From JAGNNV01 sp031412915 (GTDB lineage Bacteria; Acidobacteriota; Vicinamibacteria; Fen-336; JAGNNV01), in the NCBI GenBank assembly GCA_031412915.1, contig JANODX010000062.1, positions 1 through 64,000 of the forward strand: 64,000 nucleotides of DNA. Reading direction: 5' to 3'. Below, in pieces: positions 7,434 through 16,725 of the stretch (its first letter is position 1; each line of letters opens with the position of its first letter). A program made the translations under genes and the position numbers. The notes beneath the pieces are model-generated. The model saw nothing but the letters and a program-made list of their open reading frames with translations, did not search any database and was not told the DNA's origin.

Positions 7434-10076
7434 TCAAGCCCTTTCGGGAGCGGGCGCGAGTTCGATCGTCTTTACCAGCGTCCCGAGATCGAACTGCGGC
7501 CCGTCGGCGGTGGGGAGCCTCTCGAGATTCAGGATGCGGGTGGCGGCCCGGATATCCGATTCCGCCCTCGCGAAGAGAGCCAGGACCTTCGGCGGCGCCG
7601 CGATGGTCAGGGATGCGACGTGCCGACCCACCGTTCCGCCCGCCTGGGTCTTGGCGCGGTTGATCGCGCCCAGGGCGCCCTTCGCGAGTTCGTAGACCTC
7701 CGCGTGTTCACTCGACGTTCCGAGGGGTGCCAGTTCGCTCGCCTCCGGCCAGGGCGTGAGATGGATGGACGTCCTGGCCTCTCCCGCGAAATCCCAGCTC
7801 CAGGCTTCTTCGGTGACGTAAGGGAGATACGGAGCGAGAAGCCTCAGGAGGACGCTCAGGCCCTGGCGCAACGCGGCCACCGCCGATGAACGGCCGGCCG
7901 GGTCCGACTCGCTCCGCGCGCGGCCCTTGGCCAGTTCAAGATACGAGTCGGTGAAGCTGTCCCAGAAGAAGCGCTCGATCACGTCGAGGGCCTGGGCGAA
8001 GTCCATGGTTTCGAGATGGGCGGTCGCGGCGGCGATCGCGCCCTGAAGCTGGTGGAGGAAGCCGAGGTCCAGGGGATGAGTAACCGGCCCCGCGGACGCT
8101 TCCTGACCGAGGACGTAACGGGTGGCGTTGTAGACCTTCACCACCAGCCGGCGGCCGACTTTCAGAACCTTCTCATCGAAAGCGGTATCGACGCCCAGAC
8201 GGGCGGCGAGCGACCAGTAACGCACCGCATCCGACCCATACTGGTCGAGCAGGTGCATGGGGGTCACCACGTTGCCCTTGCTCTTGGACATCTTCTTGCG
8301 ATCGGGATCGAGAACCCAGCCGGAGATGGCCACCCTCTTCCAGGGGATCGAGCCCTCGTGAAGCCAGGCCTTGGCGATCGTGTAGAAGGCCCAGGTTCTT
8401 ATGATCTCGTGGCTCTGCGGGCGCAGGTCCATGGGGAAGAGTTTCCGGTGGCGATCCGGATTCTGCGTCCAGCCGGTGGCGATCTGCGGCGAGAGCGAAC
8501 TCGTGAACCAGGTATCGAAGACGTCGGGGTCGGCGGTGAAGCCGTTCGGCCGATCGCGCTCGGCCTCCGCGAAACCGGCGGGAACTTCGGAGGTTGGGTC
8601 GATGGGCAGGCGCGCCGGCTCGGGCACCAGGGGCGACGAAAAATCGGTCTCGCCATTCGGGCCGAGCCGGTACCAAACCGGTATGGGCACGCCGAAGTAG
8701 CGCTGCCGGGAGACGCACCAGTCGATCTGAAGATTCTCCGTCCAGTTCCTGAAGCGCAGGCGCATGAAGTCCGGATGCCACTCGATCTGGTCACCCATCT
8801 CGATCAGTTTGTCGCGCTGATCGAGGAGGCGTACGAACCACTGGCGGGAAGACACGAATTCCAGGGGACGGTCCCCCTTCTCGAAGAATTTCACCGCGTG
8901 CTCCAGAGGCTCGGGCTCCGCGATCAGCGGGGGAGCGCCGTTCCGGTCGGCTGAGCCATGGGGATCGCGCAGGGCCTCCACGATGATCCGCCGCGATTCC
9001 GACATCGACTTGCCAACGATCGTCGTGTAGGTCGCGTTCGCCGCCGCCGGGTCGCGGCTCGGAAAGGCCGCGACCCCGAACTCGACGCCGGCCATCCGGC
9101 CATCGCGGCCGATGGTCTGACGCAAAGGAAGCTTCTCCTCCCGCCACCAGTGCACGTCGGTGGCGTCGCCGAACGTGCAGACCATCAGGATGCCCGTTCC
9201 CTTCGAAGGATCGACGAGGGATGAGCCAAAGATGGGAACGGGAGCGCGGAAGAGAGGTGTTACGGCGTTCTTCCCGATGAGGCTTTGGTAGCGCTGGTCA
9301 TCCGGATGGGTGGCGACGGCCACGCAGGCGGGAAGGAGTTCCGGCCTCGTGGTCGCGATCGTGAAGTCGCCGCCGCCTTCAACCGCGAAGCGGATCCTGT
9401 GGAACGCGCCCTTCACCTCTCGATCCTCGACTTCGGCCTGGGCCACCGCGGTCTTGAAGTCGACGTCCCACATCGTGGGGGCCTCCACGGTGTAGACGTG
9501 TTTCTTCTCGAACAGGTCGAGGAAGGAGAGCTGAGCCATGCGGCGCGAATGTTCGCTGATCGTCGAGTATTCCTGCGACCAGTCGACCGACAGTCCCAGG
9601 CGCTGCCACAGGGCCTTGAAGGCCTTTTCGTCTTCCGCGGTCAGCCTGACGCAAAGATCGATGAACGCTCCGCGCTGCAGTTTGCGGGGCGCGAGCTTGC
9701 GGGCGTCGTCGTCCGCCGCTTGAAGGGTCGAGACGTCGAAGGGCGGGGCGCCGGGCTCGCACCGCACGTGGAAGTAGTTCTGGACCCGGCGTTCGGTGGG
9801 CAGACCGTTGTCGTCCCATCCCATCGGGTAGAAAACGTTGCGGCCTCGCATCCTTTGATAGCGCGCGATGACGTCGGTCTGGGTGTAGCTGAACACGTGC
9901 CCGACGTGAAGCGATCCGGACACCGTCGGCGGAGGAGTGTCGATAACGTAGGTGGGGGCGGTCGATTGCTCGGAGAACCCATACGTGGCCGCGCCCTCCC
10001 AGACCCTTGACCACTTTTCCTCGGCTTCCTTCGACTCGAATTGCGAAGGGACGGAATCAGGATTGAAACGGCTCAA
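7434..10076 (-). CDS. valS: valyl-tRNA synthetase
   Basis: An 880-residue class I synthetase charging tRNA-Val. Motifs in order are PPPTVSGSLHVGHVFSY (HIGH box, near residue 50), the valS-specific MGWDDNGLPTERRVQNYF, the CP1 editing domain with TTRPELLPACVAVATHP, and KMSKSKGNVVTP (near 595), followed by the anticodon-binding helical domain. The C-terminus lacks the long coiled-coil arm of E. coli ValS (951 aa). This matches the shorter form that carries the DDNGLPTERRVQN signature. It is the first gene of the leftward valS-birA-unknown-rlmD block. Confidence 0.96.
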   Translation of the reverse strand: MSRFNPDSVPSQFESKEAEEKWSRVWEGAATYGFSEQSTAPTYVIDTPPPTVSGSLHVGHVFSYTQTDVIARYQRMRGRNVFYPMGWDDNGLPTERRVQNYFHVRCEPGAPPFDVSTLQAADDDARKLAPRKLQRGAFIDLCVRLTAEDEKAFKALWQRLGLSVDWSQEYSTISEHSRRMAQLSFLDLFEKKHVYTVEAPTMWDVDFKTAVAQAEVEDREVKGAFHRIRFAVEGGGDFTIATTRPELLPACVAVATHPDDQRYQSLIGKNAVTPLFRAPVPIFGSSLVDPSKGTGILMVCTFGDATDVHWWREEKLPLRQTIGRDGRMAGVEFGVAAFPSRDPAAANATYTTIVGKSMSESRRIIVEALRDPHGSADRNGAPPLIAEPEPLEHAVKFFEKGDRPLEFVSSRQWFVRLLDQRDKLIEMGDQIEWHPDFMRLRFRNWTENLQIDWCVSRQRYFGVPIPVWYRLGPNGETDFSSPLVPEPARLPIDPTSEVPAGFAEAERDRPNGFTADPDVFDTWFTSSLSPQIATGWTQNPDRHRKLFPMDLRPQSHEIIRTWAFYTIAKAWLHEGSIPWKRVAISGWVLDPDRKKMSKSKGNVVTPMHLLDQYGSDAVRYWSLAARLGVDTAFDEKVLKVGRRLVVKVYNATRYVLGQEASAGPVTHPLDLGFLHQLQGAIAAATAHLETMDFAQALDVIERFFWDSFTDSYLELAKGRARSESDPAGRSSAVAALRQGLSVLLRLLAPYLPYVTEEAWSWDFAGEARTSIHLTPWPEASELAPLGTSSEHAEVYELAKGALGAINRAKTQAGGTVGRHVASLTIAAPPKVLALFARAESDIRAATRILNLERLPTADGPQFDLGTLVKTIELAPAPERA

Positions 10077-10196
10077 TGGAACCTCGCTGGTCTGGCGTTC
10101 GTGATGGCGGCCCTTCCACCGTTGCGCCTTGAAGGAGAGTCGCCTGGGGGCTCCGGCGCCGCCGGATCTTCCAAGGGGCCTGGCCCCGGCACGGAA

Positions 10197-11447
10197 TCAG
10201 TCGTGCTCGGATTCCGCGCGGGCCTTGATTCGTTCGATCTCGGCCTTGATCAGCTTCTCGGCGAGGCCCGGGATGACGTCCCAGGCGATTTCGTGGATGA
10301 CCCGTTCGGAAACCTGAGAAATCACGCGTTGAGCGATCTGTTGGACCATATCCACCGGAACCGCGACTTCGGCGGACGGCACGGCCGAGGGGGCGGGGAC
10401 GGAGGAAGCGGGCGTCGCCAAGCCCGCGAGTCCAGCCCCGGTGGCGATCTTGGGTCCAGGGTCCAGCGGCTCCGGAGCGGCCATGAATTCGGCGGCTTCG
10501 GTCCGCTCCGCGTCCCGCGAGGCCGGCCCCTCCACGTGCGCATCCAGTTCCGGCTCGAACTCATGCTCCTGCGGGGACAGTTCGAAGAGGGCCGAGGCCG
10601 GGGCGACGGCAGGGAGAGGGATGGCCACGCCTCGTGGGGGTGGTGCAACCGGCGGCAGCGTGCTCGGAAGTTCCCGCTCGGCCACGTAGGTGTTCGGGGC
10701 GAACTCGGCCTCCCCGGTTCCAGACGCCCTGATCTCTCCGGTGCCGGCAATCGGCGTGAATTCCTCCATCGCCGCCATCTCTTCCACGAGTTCGGAGGCT
10801 AAGCCCTCCTGGGGTGGCGGCCCTCCCTCGAGAGGGTCATGGAGGGTCTCGGAGAAGTCGGGCGGCTCGGCTTGAGCGGTCATGACTTCGGGCTCCGAGT
10901 CGGTGAAGACGGGCGCATCGAGCGAGAGGCTGCGGGCCGCCAGGGCGCGAAGGTCGAGAGGCACCTCCACGGTGGACACGGGATGCCCTTCCGTATCATC
11001 GTACGTGTATGCGTGGGTTTCGCCGGTATAGGCGCGGATGGCCGGGTCAGGGTGCGCCGCGGCCACGGGCGGGCTCGGGCGCGCAGCGAGGATCTGCTTG
11101 ACTCGGGCCACCAGAGCCGGAGGATCGAAGGGTTTCGACACATTGCCGAGCGCCCCCACCGCGCGCGCGCGTTCGGCATCGTAGGGCTCGAAAGCCCCGT
11201 TCAGAAGCAGGATGGGAACATCCTTCAACTCGGGCGAGGCCCGAAGCGCTTCGCAGACCTGATAGCCGTCGAGCTGCGGCATGATCACGTCGCATAGAAC
11301 CATATCCGGCAGGAAGGTCATGGCCTTCTCGACCGCAAGGCGTCCGTTGCCCGCGGTCACCACCTCAAATTCGTCCGAGGGGAAGGTGAGTTCTACGACC
11401 TTCTGAATGGTGATGCTGTCGTCGGCGAGGAGCAGTTTCTTTCGCAT
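10197..11447 (-). CDS. response regulator with disordered linker and conserved helical tail
   Basis: A 416-residue protein. The N-terminal receiver (about residues 1-120) is complete: LLLADDSITIQ acidic pair, LCDVIMPQLDG phospho-Asp, and KPFDPPAL with the conserved Lys. A roughly 230-residue Pro/Ala/Glu-rich, probably disordered linker follows. The C-terminal 50 residues form an amphipathic helical tail (QQIAQRVISQVSERVIHEIA, then WDVIPGLAEKLIKAEIERI). This tail recurs in receiver-only regulators of gliding or secretory bacteria and probably mediates oligomerisation or partner binding. There is no DNA-binding domain. I chose ATG 11447 over longer frames because the receiver begins there and a strong promoter lies upstream. 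Confidence 0.85.
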   Translation of the reverse strand: MRKKLLLADDSITIQKVVELTFPSDEFEVVTAGNGRLAVEKAMTFLPDMVLCDVIMPQLDGYQVCEALRASPELKDVPILLLNGAFEPYDAERARAVGALGNVSKPFDPPALVARVKQILAARPSPPVAAAHPDPAIRAYTGETHAYTYDDTEGHPVSTVEVPLDLRALAARSLSLDAPVFTDSEPEVMTAQAEPPDFSETLHDPLEGGPPPQEGLASELVEEMAAMEEFTPIAGTGEIRASGTGEAEFAPNTYVAERELPSTLPPVAPPPRGVAIPLPAVAPASALFELSPQEHEFEPELDAHVEGPASRDAERTEAAEFMAAPEPLDPGPKIATGAGLAGLATPASSVPAPSAVPSAEVAVPVDMVQQIAQRVISQVSERVIHEIAWDVIPGLAEKLIKAEIERIKARAESEHD

Positions 11448-11542
11448 TTTCGGTTTGGTAGCCCCGATGGAATTTTTCTTCTCGCGCACCCTCTTCGGCC
11501 TGCAAGTTGCAGAGATGGTTTTCGGCTCGAAACGTCCAATGT

Positions 11543-11572
11543 ACGATAGTTTGCCAGGCTCGGCCCTGTCAA
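11543..11572 (-). promoter_or_regulatory. predicted sigma-70 promoter of the response regulator gene
   Basis: On the minus strand a perfect -35 TTGACA (11572-11567) is followed, after 18 bp, by TATCGT (11548-11543). It sits about 95 bp upstream of the ATG at 11447, which implies a 5' untranslated leader of about 90 nt. Confidence 0.55.
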
Positions 11573-11608
11573 TTGCTCTGAGCACAGGGCCTCTAGAATC
11601 GGATCGCG

Positions 11609-12256
11609 ATGCGACTGACTCTCGAAGACGCCTGGGCGGGGAGAAGGCGAACGTCTTTGGTGTGCCCCGTCTGCCTGAGCGAATCGGTCCGGCCATCGCG
11701 CCGCCAGTATGAAGGCCTGTGGGTCCGAATGTTTCAGGTTCGACCGGTCAGGTGCGCGGCCTGCGGTCTGCTCTTCCCGATCGCGATCAAGGATGGCGCC
11801 GGACAGCGGGGGAGCCAGACCCTCGACTGCGATCTCCCTTTCCAGCCTGTGGAACTGGAGGATTCCGTGACGACCGCCGAGACACTGGCGCGCTCGCGCG
11901 GTAGCGGCTCGGTCTTAGGGCGGCAGGGCGGGGTAGGCTGCCCGGTATGTGGGTCCGCCGCCGTGCGTCCTGCGCGAACCGGAACCGGCGGTGACTGGAA
12001 GAGGCGGTTCGAGCGGAACGACGATTACCGCTGCCTTCAATGCAATGCTGCTTTTGGCCGAACCAGCCTCGTCCGATCGCTCGTTCTGGCCGCGCTGCTG
12101 ATGTCTGTCCTCGGTGGTCTCATCCATCTGGTGATCGGAACCCTCGACCGAAAAAGAACGAACCCCGCCTCGCCCACTCACCTCAAGAAGCACATTCCCC
12201 CGCCTCCGCCCCCCGTATTTCGGAAACGCCTGGAAGTCAAGGCGCGCCTACGCTGA
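11609..12256 (+). CDS. double zinc-ribbon, single-pass membrane protein
   Basis: A 215-residue protein of unknown function. Two zinc-ribbon units are visible. The first pairs CPVC (residues 19-22) with CAAC (near 49-52), and the second pairs CPVC (near 113) with CLQC (near 142). One hydrophobic segment (SLVLAALLMSVLGGLIHLVI, about residues 155-175) is followed by a basic, proline-rich tail (HIPPPPPPVF). Topology would put both ribbons on one side and the tail on the other. It is divergent from the response regulator. A -10-like TAGAAT sits just upstream at about 11592. Confidence 0.65.
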   Translation: MRLTLEDAWAGRRRTSLVCPVCLSESVRPSRRQYEGLWVRMFQVRPVRCAACGLLFPIAIKDGAGQRGSQTLDCDLPFQPVELEDSVTTAETLARSRGSGSVLGRQGGVGCPVCGSAAVRPARTGTGGDWKRRFERNDDYRCLQCNAAFGRTSLVRSLVLAALLMSVLGGLIHLVIGTLDRKRTNPASPTHLKKHIPPPPPPVFRKRLEVKARLR

Positions 12257-13357
12257 CCCCCGGGGCCGGATAAGGGCCTTGAGCACGCTCTGGCTCTTCA
12301 TGTCGGTCAAGGCCTCGGCCGCGTGCTCCAGGTCGTACTCCCGACTGATGAATCCGGCCCAGTCGTAGCGTTCCCGGGTTCGTTCGAGCCCGCCCATGGC
12401 GAGGTAGAGGTGACGGAACTCGTAGCCCCAGGAACCGAACACCGTCACATGCTTGCGGTTCAGGTGTCGGTGCGGCGAGATCGTGATGTCGCCCGCGTCG
12501 GTGTACTGCCCCACCACCACCACGCGACCGCCGTCCCGGACGAGTTCCAGGCTCTCGCGAACCGCGGCGGGGTTTCCGGTCGCCTCGATGACGAGGTCGG
12601 CGCCTCGTCCTTGAGTCTGATCCATCGCCCATAGCCGCCGCTCCTCGGGCTCCTGAGCGCTATCGAGGTCGAGGGCCGCGTCCACCCCCCTGGCCCGGGC
12701 CGCGGCGATACGGTTTTGGGGACCCCCGATCATCAGGACTCGGCCGGCCCCGCACAGCCTCGCGAAGATCGCGGCGCTTTGACCGACCGGACCGGCGCCC
12801 TGAACCAGAACGGCGTCGCCAAAGACGACTCCTCCGCGCTCCACCGCCGAGAACCCGGTAGGCAGACCGCATCCTCCCCCCATGAAGTCGTTCACCTTCA
12901 CACCACCCTTCAGCTTCAACGTTCTTACCCCGGGTCGCAGTTCGATGTGGGTGGCCCAACCTCCGAGCAGACCGTCGCGGGCGCTCGTGGTGATTCCGTA
13001 GACGCGGCGGTGCGGACACCTGGTTTCCTGCCTGGCCACCAGACAGGCGTAGCACGAACCGCACTGTCCAAAGACATCGTAGAACGTGACGACATCACCG
13101 ACCTTGATCTCTTCCCCGAACGGGTCTTTGGGGGCGCCTTCGGTCTTGACCACGCGTCCGCACGAGACGTGGCCGGGGATGATCGGCCAGGGGACGGAAT
13201 CGAGATGGCCCTCATGGAGGTGAACGTCGGTTCCACAGATCTCGCTGGCCAGGGTCTCGATCAAGACCCCGCCGGGCGGAAGCGCCCTTTGGGCGTGTTC
13301 GCGCAATTCCAGGGCGGCGTGGGGGGCGGGCATCCAGACGGCGGTGGCGTTCTTCAC
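12248..13357 (-). CDS. zinc-dependent alcohol dehydrogenase (MDR family)
   Basis: A 369-residue medium-chain dehydrogenase. Catalytic-zinc residues are in SEICGTDVHLHEGH. The structural-zinc lobe is CGSCYACLVARQETRC (C-x2-C-x2-C-x7-C). The Rossmann motif is VLVQGAGPVGQSAAIFAR, and GADLVIEATGNPAAVRE follows. It interconverts an alcohol and an aldehyde or ketone with NAD(P), and resembles the threonine/sorbitol dehydrogenase branch. The substrate cannot be assigned. GTG 13357 is the start that gives the expected strand VKNATAVWMPAPH. Its 3' end overlaps the convergent zinc-ribbon gene by 9 bp, and it is divergent from the AAA ATPase. Confidence 0.82.
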   Translation of the reverse strand: MKNATAVWMPAPHAALELREHAQRALPPGGVLIETLASEICGTDVHLHEGHLDSVPWPIIPGHVSCGRVVKTEGAPKDPFGEEIKVGDVVTFYDVFGQCGSCYACLVARQETRCPHRRVYGITTSARDGLLGGWATHIELRPGVRTLKLKGGVKVNDFMGGGCGLPTGFSAVERGGVVFGDAVLVQGAGPVGQSAAIFARLCGAGRVLMIGGPQNRIAAARARGVDAALDLDSAQEPEERRLWAMDQTQGRGADLVIEATGNPAAVRESLELVRDGGRVVVVGQYTDAGDITISPHRHLNRKHVTVFGSWGYEFRHLYLAMGGLERTRERYDWAGFISREYDLEHAAEALTDMKSQSVLKALIRPRGSA

Positions 13358-13396
13358 ACTGCACTTCTTATCACCGTTAGACTCGGGGTTCAGGCC

Positions 13397-14950
13397 ATGT
13401 ACGAGCGACACTTCGGCTTTTCCGAGAAACCATTCAATCTGACCCCGGACTCCCGGTATCTCTTTTTGTCGCCGAAACATCAGGAGGCCTACGCCAACCT
13501 CGAGTTCGGGGTTCGCGAACGGAGCGGCTTTCTTCTGCTCACCGGGGAGGTGGGCACGGGGAAGACCACGCTCATCCGGCATTTTCTCTCTCAAGTGGGG
13601 CCCGATGTTCGAACCGCCGTCATCCTCTATCCGGCGCTCTCGGCCGGCGAACTCTTTCACGCCATACTTCAGGATCTGGGCGTGCCCTTCGAAGGGGGAA
13701 CCCTCAAGACCGCGGTGGACGCTCTCGCCAAAGCCCTGATCGAAGCCAGGGCCCTCAATCTCAAGGTTGTCGTCCTCATCGATGAAGCCCAGCAACTGAA
13801 ACCGCAGGTGCTCGAGCATCTCCGACTTCTCTCCAATCTCGAAACCGAGCGCGAGAAGCTCCTAACCCTGGTCCTCGTGGGCCAGCCCGAACTTCGGCAG
13901 ATGCTCGACCGGCCTCAGTTGCGCCAGCTCTCGCAGCGGATGACCTCGAGATCGCATCTCGAACCACTCTCAGAGGACGAAACCCGCAGCTACGTGAGGC
14001 ACCGTCTTGCGGTGGCCGGGGGCCGCGGGACTGAGATCGGCGACGCGGCCATTCGAAGGGTCCATGCTCTGTCCCGTGGGGTGCCTCGGGTGGTGAATCT
14101 GTTGTGCGATCGGGCCCTTCTCGGCGCCTTTGGCCGCCATCAAACGATCGTTGACGAGGCCCTGGTCGAAGCGGCGGCCGCGGAAGTCTTGCCCCAGAGC
14201 CTGCGTCCGGCCTTGCCCGGGTCAAGGCGGTGGGTCGAGGCCCTGGGGCTTTTCGTTCTGGGCCTCCTGCTGATTTTGCCCCTTCGCTATTGCCTGTCTC
14301 CCCGGGGTTCGCAACCCGGCGCCTCCGTTCCCAAGGCCTCCGCGGTTCCCGTGGCGCCGACGCCAGGCTCTCCCGCCTCAATTACGCCCGCCGCCGGCGT
14401 ACCCGCGCCGTTGGCCGCGGGGGTACGATGCGGGTCGGACGCTCGGTCACGCCCTGCCGCGATTGCCGCGGTCGAGAACTTGCTGGGCACTCCCGGATTC
14501 GACTCTGCGCAGGCGACTCTGACTTTCGAGCAGTGGCAGGCTCTGAAGCTTCCGGCCATCGCCCGGTTTCAAACCGCCTTGGGCCCCTGTGAGGCGGCCG
14601 TCTTGCGCGGGGACGCAACCACGACGGAGGTCGCGGACGCCTCGGGAACCTACACCCTTGCCAACGAGGTTCTTTCGAGGTCGTATCTCGGCACCGCAAT
14701 CATCTGCTTCGTCGATCGTGACGGTGTCCTGGCCAAACCCGAGCAGTTCCGTCTGGCCTGGGCGCGCAAGGTGCTCGAGCGCCGCGGTCTGGTCGCGCGG
14801 GGCGCCTCCGGCGCCGAACTCAACGAAGCACTCTCGCGATTGGGGGGGCGAGTGGGCTTGAAGGCGGCGACTTCGGTTGAAGGAGCGTTGCTTGCGGTCC
14901 TGTATTCGATCGAAGGCCCCAAAGGTCGATCTTCCGGAGTGTGGCCGTGA
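13397..14950 (+). CDS. GspA/ExeA-like AAA+ ATPase with membrane anchor
   Basis: A 517-residue protein opening with MYERHFGFSEKPFNLTPD, the hallmark of ExeA/GspA and MSHA-locus ATPases. Walker A is LLTGEVGTGKTTLIRHF (near 50), Walker B is VVVLIDEAQQL (near 125), and sensor residues follow. One membrane span lies near 280-298 (ALGLFVLGLLLILPLRYCL), leaving a periplasmic tail of about 215 residues. In ExeA that tail is a peptidoglycan-binding domain. Here a weakly similar helical region contains VENLLGTPGFDSAQATLTFE. With the next gene it probably remodels peptidoglycan for assembly of a secretin or pilus machine. Confidence 0.82.
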   Translation: MYERHFGFSEKPFNLTPDSRYLFLSPKHQEAYANLEFGVRERSGFLLLTGEVGTGKTTLIRHFLSQVGPDVRTAVILYPALSAGELFHAILQDLGVPFEGGTLKTAVDALAKALIEARALNLKVVVLIDEAQQLKPQVLEHLRLLSNLETEREKLLTLVLVGQPELRQMLDRPQLRQLSQRMTSRSHLEPLSEDETRSYVRHRLAVAGGRGTEIGDAAIRRVHALSRGVPRVVNLLCDRALLGAFGRHQTIVDEALVEAAAAEVLPQSLRPALPGSRRWVEALGLFVLGLLLILPLRYCLSPRGSQPGASVPKASAVPVAPTPGSPASITPAAGVPAPLAAGVRCGSDARSRPAAIAAVENLLGTPGFDSAQATLTFEQWQALKLPAIARFQTALGPCEAAVLRGDATTTEVADASGTYTLANEVLSRSYLGTAIICFVDRDGVLAKPEQFRLAWARKVLERRGLVARGASGAELNEALSRLGGRVGLKAATSVEGALLAVLYSIEGPKGRSSGVWP

Positions 14951-15603
14951 GTCTGGTCCTCGAGGCCCTGCGGCGCGTCGACAAACCGGACGACAAGACC
15001 GGGAGCATCGGCGCAGTCGTCTCTTCCTACCGTCCGGGGCGGCGGCGTCAAAACCTGACTCTCCCTCTCTTGCTGGGCCTGGCCACGGGCGCCGCCTTGC
15101 TCGTGCCGTTCGGGCCTCGCTCGACCAACCTGAGGGGGACAAGCGCGTCGTCGCCGTCAGCGGACTCTTTGCCCATCCTTCGGCAACGGCCGCCTGCGAT
15201 CACGGCCGGGGCGCGATCCCAGGATTTGGCAGCGTCGATCCGGGGCGTTCAGCCCGGGCCGGTCGCCCGCGCAGCTCCGGCTCCGCGCACGGGAAGCGCT
15301 GAGCCGGCGACCGCCGCCTCTGACCGGCAGTTGTCGCGGCGACCCGGGAAACCAGACTCGGTCACGTCCGACCAGAGTCGGCCCATGGTTCTCACTCTCC
15401 AGGCGATCAGCGAGCGCGATTCGTACCCTATTGCCATCATCAACGACCAGCTGTTCAAGGAAGGCGACATGATCGGTCGAACCCGGATTCTGAGAATCAA
15501 TTCCGATTCGGTGGACGTCTTGCTCGAGAGCGGAAAGAGGGAGACCGTTCGCTTTGGCCCCCCTTCTGCCCCGGCTCTCTCGCCCTCCTCTGACTCGCGT
15601 TGA
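14947..15603 (+). CDS. GspB/ExeB-like general secretion protein
   Basis: A 218-residue single-pass protein. The start GTG 14947 overlaps the preceding stop (GTGA) and gives MSLVLEALRRVDKPDD, which matches the MS-x-ILDALRKSE opening of GspB proteins. A membrane span lies near residues 35-55, followed by a Pro/Ala-rich periplasmic linker. The C-terminal GspB domain contains AISERDSYPIAIINDQL, EGDMIGRTRILRINSDSVDV and LLESGKRETVRF. It is expected to pair with the GspA-like ATPase just upstream. No other type II secretion or pilus gene lies in the window. Confidence 0.8.
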   Translation: MSLVLEALRRVDKPDDKTGSIGAVVSSYRPGRRRQNLTLPLLLGLATGAALLVPFGPRSTNLRGTSASSPSADSLPILRQRPPAITAGARSQDLAASIRGVQPGPVARAAPAPRTGSAEPATAASDRQLSRRPGKPDSVTSDQSRPMVLTLQAISERDSYPIAIINDQLFKEGDMIGRTRILRINSDSVDVLLESGKRETVRFGPPSAPALSPSSDSR

Positions 15604-15633
15604 CGAGACTTTCCCAACGGAGGTTCATCGACG

Positions 15634-16725
15634 GTGCGCACGATTCACGATCTCGAAACGCCCGCGGTCCTCATCGATCTCGACCGCCTGGAAGCGAACA
15701 TCGCCAGAATGATGGCGCGCGCGCGCGCGGCGGGGGTCACCCTTCGCCCTCACGCCAAGACTCACAAGGTTCCAGAGATCGGGTGGATGCAAATGCGAGC
15801 CGGGGCGGCCGGTCTGTCGGTGGCCAAGACCTCCGAGGCCGAGGTGTTCGCGAAGCATGGCTTCGGGGACCTGTTCGTGGCCTATCCCGTAGCGAGTCCC
15901 TCCAAGGCGGACCGGCTGGTCGCCCTATCCCGCCGAGTCACGCTGTGCGTGGGAGTCGATAGCGTGGAGGGCGCCTCGATGCTCGGCGCTTCGGCGGCCC
16001 GGGCCGGACACACTCTGTCGGTGAGTCTCAAGGTCGACTGCGGTTTCCATCGAGTCGGTGTCGACCCTCGCGATGCGGTGGCGGTGGGAACGAGAATCGC
16101 CGCGATCAAGGGGTTAGCACTCGCCTCGGTCTTCACCCACGCGGGGCAGGCCTATCACCGCGCCGATCCGGCGGAGATCGCGCAGGACAGCCGCGACGAA
16201 GCGACCATCATCACCACCGCGGCGGAGGGCTTGCGCAGGGCCGGGGTGGCCATCGCCAATGTGTCCGTGGGCTCGACCCCGACTTCGCGCTTTGGCTTCG
16301 CGCATCCCGGCATTACCGAAGCGCGGCCCGGCAACTACGTCTATCTCGACCGCTCGCAGGTGAATCTTCAGACCTGCGACATCGACGAGTGCGCGATGTC
16401 GATTCTGGCCACGGTGGTCAGCCACGGAGCGCCCGATCGGGTGGCCCTCGATGCGGGCAGCAAGACGCTCTCGAGCGATGGTCTCCGCCCGGTCGCGGAC
16501 GGTTTCGGTCTGATCCTCGGCACCAGGTCACGGCTGGCCCGCCTGTCCGAGGAACACGGCGTGGTCACGGTCGAGCCCGGCGACGCCTTCAAGGTGGGCC
16601 AGCGCGTTCGCGTGCTTCCGAACCACGCGTGCGTGGTGTCGAATCTCCACGATCGCGTCTATGGCATTCGCGGGGAAAGCGTCGAAGCGGTCTTCGAAGT
16701 CGCGGCCCGCGGGTGCGTGGACTAG
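15634..16725 (+). CDS. D-threonine aldolase / D-serine dehydratase-like PLP enzyme
   Basis: A 363-residue fold-type III PLP enzyme. The N-terminal alanine-racemase-like barrel has LETPAVLIDLDRLEANI and LRPHAKTHKVPEIG, where the Lys of HAKTHK is the predicted Schiff-base residue. The C-terminal domain has the metal-binding PNHACVVSNLHDRVYG (HxC pair) of the DTA/DSD1 family. It is expected to cleave D-threonine or related beta-hydroxy-D-amino acids to glycine plus aldehyde, or to dehydrate D-serine; sequence alone does not separate these. GTG 15634 has ACGGAGG 10 nt upstream. Its TAG stop lies inside the palindromic element at 16722. Confidence 0.82.
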   Translation: MRTIHDLETPAVLIDLDRLEANIARMMARARAAGVTLRPHAKTHKVPEIGWMQMRAGAAGLSVAKTSEAEVFAKHGFGDLFVAYPVASPSKADRLVALSRRVTLCVGVDSVEGASMLGASAARAGHTLSVSLKVDCGFHRVGVDPRDAVAVGTRIAAIKGLALASVFTHAGQAYHRADPAEIAQDSRDEATIITTAAEGLRRAGVAIANVSVGSTPTSRFGFAHPGITEARPGNYVYLDRSQVNLQTCDIDECAMSILATVVSHGAPDRVALDAGSKTLSSDGLRPVADGFGLILGTRSRLARLSEEHGVVTVEPGDAFKVGQRVRVLPNHACVVSNLHDRVYGIRGESVEAVFEVAARGCVD

